From positions 13,294,447 through 13,358,446 of the forward strand of contig NC_079419.1 in assembly GCF_026213295.1 (NCBI RefSeq): a stretch of 64,000 bases of DNA, read 5' to 3'. The notes beneath the pieces were generated by a model that saw only the letters and a list, made by a program, of their open reading frames with translations, had not been told where the DNA came from and made no database searches. Position numbers and translations under genes: made by a program. Positions 56,690 to 64,000 of this stretch are shown here, one piece after another; position 1 is the first letter of the stretch, and each line of letters starts with the position of its first letter. The DNA is from Gadus chalcogrammus (lineage: Eukaryota > Chordata > Actinopteri > Gadiformes > Gadidae).

Positions 56690-57690
56690 AACATATTGTA
56701 ATGGTTCTGGCAATATAACTGTAACGGTACTGACGGCATTACTGACGGCATTGTGTAACGGTACCGACAGCATGACTGATGGCGTACTATAACGGCACTG
56801 ACAGCATTAATGACAGCATTGTGTAACGGTACCGACAGCATGACTGACGGCGTACTATAACGGCACTGACAGCATTAATGACAGCATTGTGTAACGGTAC
56901 CGACAGCATGACTGACGGCGTACTATAACGGCACTGACAGCATTAATGACAGCATTGTGTAACGGTACCGACAGCATGACTGACGGCGTACTATAACGGC
57001 ACTGACAGCATTAATGACAGCATTGTGAAACGGTACCGACAGCATGACTGACGGCGTACTATAACGGCACTGACAGCATTAATGACAGCATTGTGTAACG
57101 GTACCGACAGCATGACTGACGGCGTACTATAACGGCACTGACAGCATTAATGACAGCATTGTGAAACGGTTCCGACAGCATGACTGACGGTGTCACACTA
57201 AATTTGTACCGGCTGCCAAATTTGTACCGGGCGCGTCATCCATACGTAATCCACTCCAAATCTGCCTGGCAACAGATGATCGCTTCGTCCGTTGCCTGGC
57301 AACGGACGATCGCGTCGAATGACGTGAACATTCGCGAACCTTCTATCTAGCGATCCGTTATCTGTATTGTGCTATTTCGTCCTTGACCTGCTTTAAACAC
57401 TCAGTTTACTTGCTAAATTTGATTAAACAATTAAATACAATACGCGGAGCATGGAGCATGCGCAGTTGGATTGGCGCGCTGCATGTTGATGTCTGTTCCA
57501 AGATGCATGTTTTTTGAAACCTGCCCGGCAACGGACGACGCGATCATCTGCTGACAGGCAGGTTTGGAATGGATTACGTATGGATGACGCGCCCGGTACA
57601 AATTTGGCAGCCGGTACAAATTTAGTGTGACACCGGCGTACTATAACGGCACTGACAGCATTAATGACAGCATTGTGAAACGGTACTGAC
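56690..57690. repeat. 68-bp satellite array (interrupted)
   Basis: Units contain GGTACCGACAGCATGACTGA, CGGCGTACTATAACGGCACT and GACAGCATTAATGACAGCAT. Unit starts at 56761, 56829 and 56897 give a 68-bp period. About seven near-identical units run to 57188. The array resumes at 57634 after an inserted element and ends near 57690. Confidence 0.95.
57190..57633. mobile_element. 444-bp non-autonomous element with long terminal inverted repeats
   Basis: The left end GTGTCACACTAAATTTG and the right end are reverse complements, perfect over 64 bp and about 90% matched for a further 45-50 bp. It interrupts a 68-bp satellite unit: the empty site TGACGGCGTA becomes TGACG-element-CGGCGTA, consistent with a 2-bp CG duplication. 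Its subterminal regions carry two AAATTTGTACCGG copies per end and a CGTCCGTTGC...GCAACGGACG palindrome. No transposase is encoded. Superfamily unknown. Confidence 0.85.
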
Positions 57691-57858
57691 ATTAGGGGAG
57701 AGGTCCAAACAGGACGGGCAGCACATCCCTTCTGAACCAACGCGGGGCGACGGAGCCTGAGTCTCCAACCAATTTGTCCCAGGCCCATCAAGGGCTTCAT
57801 TAAACTGCCCAGACATCCAGCAAGACACCTGGCTTAAAGGTCACTGGCCATGTCTTCC

Positions 57859-58202
<344 letters not shown>

Positions 58203-59099
58203 CCCCTTTAGCGTCTGTCGCTTGTCACAATCTTTGTGCTCATGACTCCCTTTTATTGAGTCTGGTTATTCCTGAGCTGTCCTGTTTCTGGTTGTTATTG
58301 CCAAGGCTCCGGCTGGCTCTTGACCGTTGACTTAGCCCAGTGACAGGTTGTTTTTAAGTGTTCCCCTTTGATGGCTTTTGATGATGCTTTCATTTTGCTC
58401 AATCATGCTGGAGAAAAAAAGTTTTTTGATGCTATCTTTATAATCATCGTTCCAGGAGGACGGTGAAGCTAAAGCAAGTCACAATTCATGTTTTAGGCGG
58501 GGGACATGGCAGTGGATCCACCCGATTTAATGACAAAAAAGAGGGTAGACCGGCGGAAAGAGGGGGAGAGAGATGCAGACTGGGGGAGAGAGGCAAGAGA
58601 GCCGGAGACACACAGAAAGTAGGACAGATTGATACAAGATATGACTAAGAGACAGAGATGGACAAAGATAGAGAGGGAGGAGGGAGGAGGGAGCCGTCAG
58701 GAAGTTCCCATATCTCCCAGTCTGTGGTTTGACGAGGAACCATTATTTCGGACTCTAAATGGCGATAATGAGAGTGAGTTGCAGGCAGGGAGGGTTTGCG
58801 TTGCTAGCACAGCCAAAAACAACTTGGTCGCGGCGCGCTGCTAGCTAGCGGGACAGGGGAGGTGGGGTCGGAGGAAGGTAAACAGGTCACTGAGGCTAAG
58901 CGGTACGTCGGCTGTAGAGGAATGCTTCGGCCTGTGACGCAGTGCCACCGCTATCTATAGAACCGTCCAACAGGGAGTCGTGATGCTGGGGACCGTTTGT
59001 GATTGGCTATGCTGAAGTCATTTTCTCGTGCTCATTGCAGTGAGTGCCTAATTAGTGCCTAATTAGCTCATTATTTACGATTCATGTACTACTATAGCT

Positions 59100-59410
59100 C
59101 ATTGTGTTCATGAATAGAGGTAGAGGATTAAAAGGTAACTATTTATATCCATCAATCTGCCGTTATGCATAACGGTTCGGGCAGATTGATGAAAAGATGT
59201 AGATGATAAAAAGGTATCTATTTCCATCCATCGATCTGCTATAATGCATCAAGGTTCAGGCAGAAATTGTGTTGACAGATTCTAGGTTTCTATACTATAT
59301 TTTGGAATGTAATTTTCGTTTCTAGATTACAATTCTCGGTGCTAGATTACAATTTTAGATTGTATATTCAAATTCAAAATTCTAGATTACAATCCTGGAA
59401 TCTAGATTAC
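59100..59410. repeat. Short duplications and TAGATTACAAT repeats
   Basis: Two imperfect copies of a segment ending in ATCAATCTGCC/ATCGATCTGCT lie at 59115-59265, followed by five or six TAGATTACAAT words (59320-59415). Confidence 0.7.
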
Positions 59411-59789
59411 AATTCACATAGCGTTTGCCGGGCCATGCCAGTCGCAATAACATCATAAAATATTGACCACTGGTAACGGAATTAAAATGCAATGCTTGTG
59501 ACCTAAATAGAATCCAGATAAGGACCCACAGATTTGCCAGTTTTTGCGTGTGCGCACATATGTGTGCACTGTGTGTTTGTGTGTGCCAGTGTGTGCTCAT
59601 GCCCTACATCTAAGTCGCCGGAAGGTGAATATTTAAACCCTCGAGGGAGCAACACGCCTGAAAAATTCACATCTCCTCGAGCAGCGACGAGGGATACGAT
59701 TGGACGGTGGAAGCAGGAAGTTCATGCAGAGCTTCCTGGCAGGAGAGCAGGGGGGTGAGGAAGACTGGAAGAAAGGAGGGGATGAAGAG

Positions 59790-60260
59790 GGGGTGGGGTG
59801 GAGGAGGAGGAGGAGGAGGAGGAGGAGGAGGAGGGGGAGGGGTGGAGGAGGAGACAGAGGGGATGGAGGAGGAGGAGGAGGAGGAGGAGGAGGAGAGGGG
59901 ATGGAGGAGGAGGAGGAGCGGGAGGAGGAGGAGGAGGGGGGATGGAGGAGGAGGAGGGGTGGAGGAGGAGGAGGAAGAGGAGGAGGCGGGGGTGGGGTGG
60001 AGGAGGAGGAGAGGGGATGGAGGAGGAGGAGGAGGAGGGGGAGGAGGAGGAGGAGGAGGAGGAGGAGGAGGAGGGGGTGGGGTGGAGGAGGAGGAGGAGG
60101 AGGAGGAGGAGGGGGGATGGAGGAGGAGGAGGAGGAGCAGGAGGGGGGAGGAGGAAGAGGGGGGATGGAGGAATGGGAGGGTAGGAGGAGAAGGAGGAGG
60201 GGGAGGGAAGGAGGAGGAGGAACAGGAGAAGGAGGAGGGGGGGGCGGGGGGGGAGAATAA
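59790..60260. repeat. (GGA)n-rich purine array
   Basis: About 460 bp of GGA/GAG triplets with G-runs lie on the plus strand. Gly/Glu/Arg-rich open frames here are repeat artefacts. Confidence 0.95.
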
Positions 60261-60629
60261 AAAGGAGGGGGTGCGACAGAGAAACTAAACTATGGAAGTA
60301 GTTAGACTAGGAGACAGAATGAACATCGATTGGTAGAGTGACGGAGTGGCCCGGGGGGAGCGCAAGAACACAGTAAGTAGGCTTTACATCAGGTCTCTGC
60401 ATCACTCTCTCTCCTCACACCAGACAGGTTTCTCTCTCTCTCGCCCTCTTACCCTCTTTCTTTCTTTCTTTATCTTTCCCTCTCACCCAACCTATCTCCC
60501 ACATACATCTCTGCCTGACCCACTCTCTGTCAGACTCTCTCTCTCCTTTTCTCTCTCTCTTTCTCCCTCTGCCCCTTCCCTTCTCCCTGCTCTCATTTAA
60601 TCTTTTTGTTTGTCTTCGCCCCTCTAGGG

Positions 60630-60875
60630 CAGAAGTAGCACAGGAGGTAGAGTGGGTTGACTTTTAACCGGAAGGTTGCTAGTGTGATCCCGGCTCCTCC
60701 TACCGGTGTGTCGAGGCGTCCCTGAGCAAGACGCCTCACTCTAACTGCTCCCGACGAGCTGGCTGTCGCCTTGCATGGTTGACACCGCCGTCACTGTGGG
60801 AATGTGTAATTGATGTTTGTAAGTCGCTTTGGATAGTGTCCTCTAATTGCCCTAAATGTAATCGTAAAATGTAAC
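60630..60875 (+). mobile_element. tRNA-derived SINE (near full length)
   Basis: An A-box-like CAGGAGGTAGAGTGGG, a B-box-like GTGTGATCCCGGCTCC, a central body with GAGCAAGACGCCTCACTCTA and GGTTGACACCGCCGTCACTG, and the tail GTAAGTCGCTTTGGATAGTG are all present. It is the best-preserved SINE in the window. Confidence 0.75.
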
Positions 60876-61139
60876 GTTAATCATTCTCAACTCCGCTTCC
60901 ACTCTCTATTTCTATCTCTCCACCTTGCTCTCTCTCTATTCTCAGTACCTCCACCTTCTCTCTGTCTCTCCACCTTCCTCTCTCTGTCTCTCCATCAAAA
61001 TCAGTCTCTAAATCTCTCTCTCTGCACCATCTCTCTCAATCTCTCCTTCTCTTTTTCTCCGACCCCCCCCCCTGTCTTCCTACGAGTTCCTCCTGTTCCC
61101 CGAGTGCAGGCCATCTGTCAACACCTGCCGCTCCCCAAC

Positions 61140-61345
61140 ACAGGTGCACGCCCAAACACGTACATGCCGCATACGTGCACGCCCACACACGTGCACAGCC
61201 ACACGTGCACACCCGTACACTTACATGCCCCATACGTGTACGCCCACACACGTTCCCACACATGCACTCCCACACACGTACAGGCCCGTACGTGTACGCC
61301 CACAAATGTGCACAGCCACATGTGTTCATGCCTACACGCGTGCAC
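61140..61345. repeat. ACGTGCACRCCCACAC-type tandem repeat
   Basis: Degenerate 14-18-bp words repeat about ten times, each with an ACGTGC or ACGTGT core. It lies in the rem2 upstream intron. Confidence 0.7.
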
Positions 61346-62501
61346 CGCCAAACAAATGCACACTGACACACACACAAATAGAAAGAAATTAGATGATGTT
61401 GCACCCGCAAAAAGGCCTATGAAAATAAATAAATAAATCAACTCATCAATCCACACATGCTATCATCTGTGTGTGTCACACAAACACATGTTTATCACAC
61501 AAACACATGCGCACACAAATACACACACCTATAGCACGTCATCTTGTAGGTGCTTAATCAGCTGTTGTTTAACACTAGTTAACACAAATGAGTTGGGGTT
61601 AGGGTTAATAAATGCTGAGCGCTGCATGGTAATGCGCTCAGACTAAAGTCATAATCTCATCAGGGTTTACCATGGCCAAAAACAAACATCTGGATAAATC
61701 CTTATTTTGTGTGTGCTGCCATGTGTGTGTTGTGTGTGATTTGGAGTTGAACTCTGCTCCCAATCCTCTGTATTTATGTGTGTGTATGTGTGTGTGGGTG
61801 TGTGTTGAACTCGGCTCCAAATCCGCTGTGTGTGTGCATGTGTGTGCGTGGTTGTGTGCGTGTGTGTCAACATGTATTTTCTCATTATAAAGGTTGTCTG
61901 CTGGTAAGTGGAACACAGATTTTAAGCTAAGTTAAGCTATGCGTTTGGTTTGGTTTTGTGGGGGCAGGGGGAGGCAGATGAGGTCAGTGCTCACGTGCTT
62001 GTACTCTCAAATGCAACAACCGACATGTGTGTGCACAAATGTCCCCAAACTGCATCAAACAAGGACCAGATGGTGATGTGGACACACAAACACACACAAA
62101 CAAAGCCGCACACACACACGAATCTAACAAGCAGGATATTCAGATGACTAATGTCCCCACAATACAGAAGACACATACACACACACAAACATTCTAAAGG
62201 GTAGAAGGTTACCACTGGACTCATTTCTACCCAGCACAGGACCCCATTCACTAGTGAATAACCATAAGGCATAGCTGGGCCAAACAGTACCCTGAATCCT
62301 AGCTGGTCATGGAACGCCTGGGCAGCCCTGTGTGTGCTATCTGGGACGACATGAAGGAACAGATCAATATGGCTGATCAATGGAGACACAAACCAGAGGG
62401 AACAAGAACAGTGCGTGTGTGTCTAGGGACTTCCTTGTTCTGGCAGTCAAGGCTTAAATCTGATACAACAACAACAGAGGATTTCAGCAGGGAGCTTTTC
62501 A

Positions 62502-62652
<151 letters not shown>

Positions 62653-62767
62653 CCTCCCTCTCACTCACACACCGCAGGACAACATGCCCATGAGGAAACA
62701 CATCTCAGAGGCCATCTGGCCTGGCTAGACACACGAGGGCAAGCACACATGCAGGGATGCACACACA

Positions 62768-62769
<2 letters not shown>

Positions 62770-62801
<32 letters not shown>

Positions 62802-62910
62802 CAGACGCACACAAACACACGAAACGCATGTAAGCTGAACTCGTGAGGTCAAGAGTAGGGAAGTAAACAAAGTCAGACTAAAAGCAATATATATATATAT
62901 ATATATACAC

Positions 62911-62945
<35 letters not shown>
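62770..62945. repeat. (AC)n and (AT)n(AC)n microsatellites
   Basis: An AC tract at 62770-62800, and alternating ATAT/ACAC blocks at 62886-62944. Confidence 0.95.
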
Positions 62946-63149
62946 AACACATGCTGCACACCGTGTTCAAGAGCATCTCTTAAGATTGTCATCTGAAGAG
63001 GAAAGTGAAAGTGAAAGGCCATGACACCTTTGCTGACATTAGCTGACAACATGGCCGCTGAACCGTCTGGCACATGATGGAGACATGTAAGCATGCTAGC
63101 AGGCTGACGAATCACTGGCCCAATTGACAACAAAACGCATAAACACCAA

Positions 63150-63418
63150 GGGCCCTATCTTGCATCCGGTGAAATTGACTTCACCACAGGCGCATGTGTC
63201 GTTAGTTTGCAACTGGTGCAGAGCGTTCTTTTCCCTCTTGACGCCCAAACCACACCTACGGGTAATTAGGCTACTTCAGACCAACCCTTTTTAGATTTGC
63301 GCCAGGCGCAAGAGTAATTTTTGCGCCGGTAAAATAGCGACATCGCCATAGAACCGCCCACAAAGCTACTTGCGCTTGGTCCATCTCACTTGCATTTCAG
63401 ACCGTTAAAATAGGGCCC
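63150..63418. mobile_element. MITE with GGGCCCTAT termini
   Basis: It begins GGGCCCTATCTTGCATCC and ends GTTAAAATAGGGCCC, with CAA directly on both flanks (63147-63149 and 63419-63421) as a 3-bp target duplication. The 269-bp body is rich in TTGCGCC words and has no coding capacity. A 3-bp duplication would fit a PIF/Harbinger-like origin, but this is not proven. Confidence 0.75.
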
Positions 63419-63434
63419 CAAGCGTTAAAACACC

Positions 63435-63436
63435 CC

Positions 63437-63474
<38 letters not shown>

Positions 63475-63495
63475 CACACACACACACACACTCAC
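63435..63495. repeat. (AC)n microsatellite
   Basis: An AC tract with single-base interruptions, right beside the MITE. Confidence 0.95.
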
Positions 63496-64000
63496 ACAAA
63501 CCCACACCAGTCATGTGACAACAAAGTGGAAAAGAACAAAGATGATGTCACCGTAGCTTTCAAGTGTGGCAGACGTGCCCTTCAGCAATCGCAGTTTAGT
63601 GACAGTGAATGTCAGTTTTCCCTCTAGTACCTACATACTATACTTTACTATTCTGGCTAATATACACCTATATTCTATACTACTGCCATGTGTGTGTGTG
63701 CGTGTGTGTGCCTGTGTGTGAACTTTGAACTTTAAAATGTATGCGTTGATGCTTCGCACTCATCAACGATGAGCATTTGTCATCAAAGCAGCTGCTTCAT
63801 GCACTGCGGCTCGCTGTTGGCAGAACGTCCTGACAAATTAATTTGTGTGAAGCCTGCAGAATGAAACTAATTACATTGAGCGTTTCACGGAGGCGCTGGC
63901 TGATCAACGTATGCCTTACGAGCAGATGTTCCCATCCACGTCCCCACCACAGCCCCACTGCCTCTTTTCATTTCAATCCGCCAACCGCAGTGGATAGGGA

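Noticed and set aside
59700..60288. Gly/Glu/Arg-rich frames of about 190 codons
   Set aside because: They are translations of a GGA array with no domain or start context.
60630..60720. tRNA gene
   Set aside because: A and B boxes are present, but the acceptor stem and anticodon arm do not fold cleanly and a SINE body and tail follow.

Overview
This is vertebrate nuclear DNA from a ray-finned fish. Genes are split into short GT-AG exons with vertebrate-type products, and the rest is packed with fish-type SINEs, LINE remnants, MITEs and a very heavy load of (AC)n, (CT)n and longer tandem repeats. That repeat density resembles gadiform (cod-like) genomes; the gadiform assignment is an inference from repeat load only.

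Five protein-coding genes are supported. dad1 (minus strand, first coding exon only, 546-756) runs off the left edge. abhd4 (plus, 1106-4382) is complete in 8 coding exons, 365 codons. A keratinocyte-type transglutaminase, tgm1 (minus, 24010-10041), is complete in 13 coding exons, 785 codons, with a predicted non-coding first exon near 27.5 kb. nop9 (minus, 38516-30025) is complete in 11 coding exons, 617 codons. rem2 (minus, 53758-44366) shows only its last two exons; the exon carrying the P-loop is not in the window. In human all five genes lie on 14q11.2-q12, and DAD1/ABHD4 are likewise adjacent and head to head, so this is a conserved but compacted synteny block. The genes are not a pathway: DAD1 is an oligosaccharyltransferase subunit, ABHD4 a lysophospholipase-type hydrolase, TGM1 a membrane-anchored protein cross-linker, NOP9 an 18S rRNA processing factor and REM2 an RGK GTPase.

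Layout: 1-1105 dad1 intron and exon plus a divergent promoter; 1106-4382 abhd4; 4870-7725 a decayed LINE just after the abhd4 poly(A) signal; 7730-10040 intergenic with a clean 231-bp MITE; 10041-27550 tgm1; 27550-30024 intergenic with SINE/MITE sequence; 30025-38516 nop9; 38517-44365 intergenic; 44366-64000 rem2 exons and very long introns filled with microsatellites, a 1.3-kb 20-bp minisatellite, a second LINE, and a 68-bp satellite interrupted by a long-inverted-repeat element.

I see no new multi-gene system. The most notable features are structural: a tgm1 intron minisatellite built from copies of the adjacent exon's own 5' splice site; dinucleotide tracts touching splice sites in four genes; a near-perfect 33-bp hairpin in another tgm1 intron; and a 444-bp palindromic element inside a satellite array whose empty site can be read from neighbouring repeat units.
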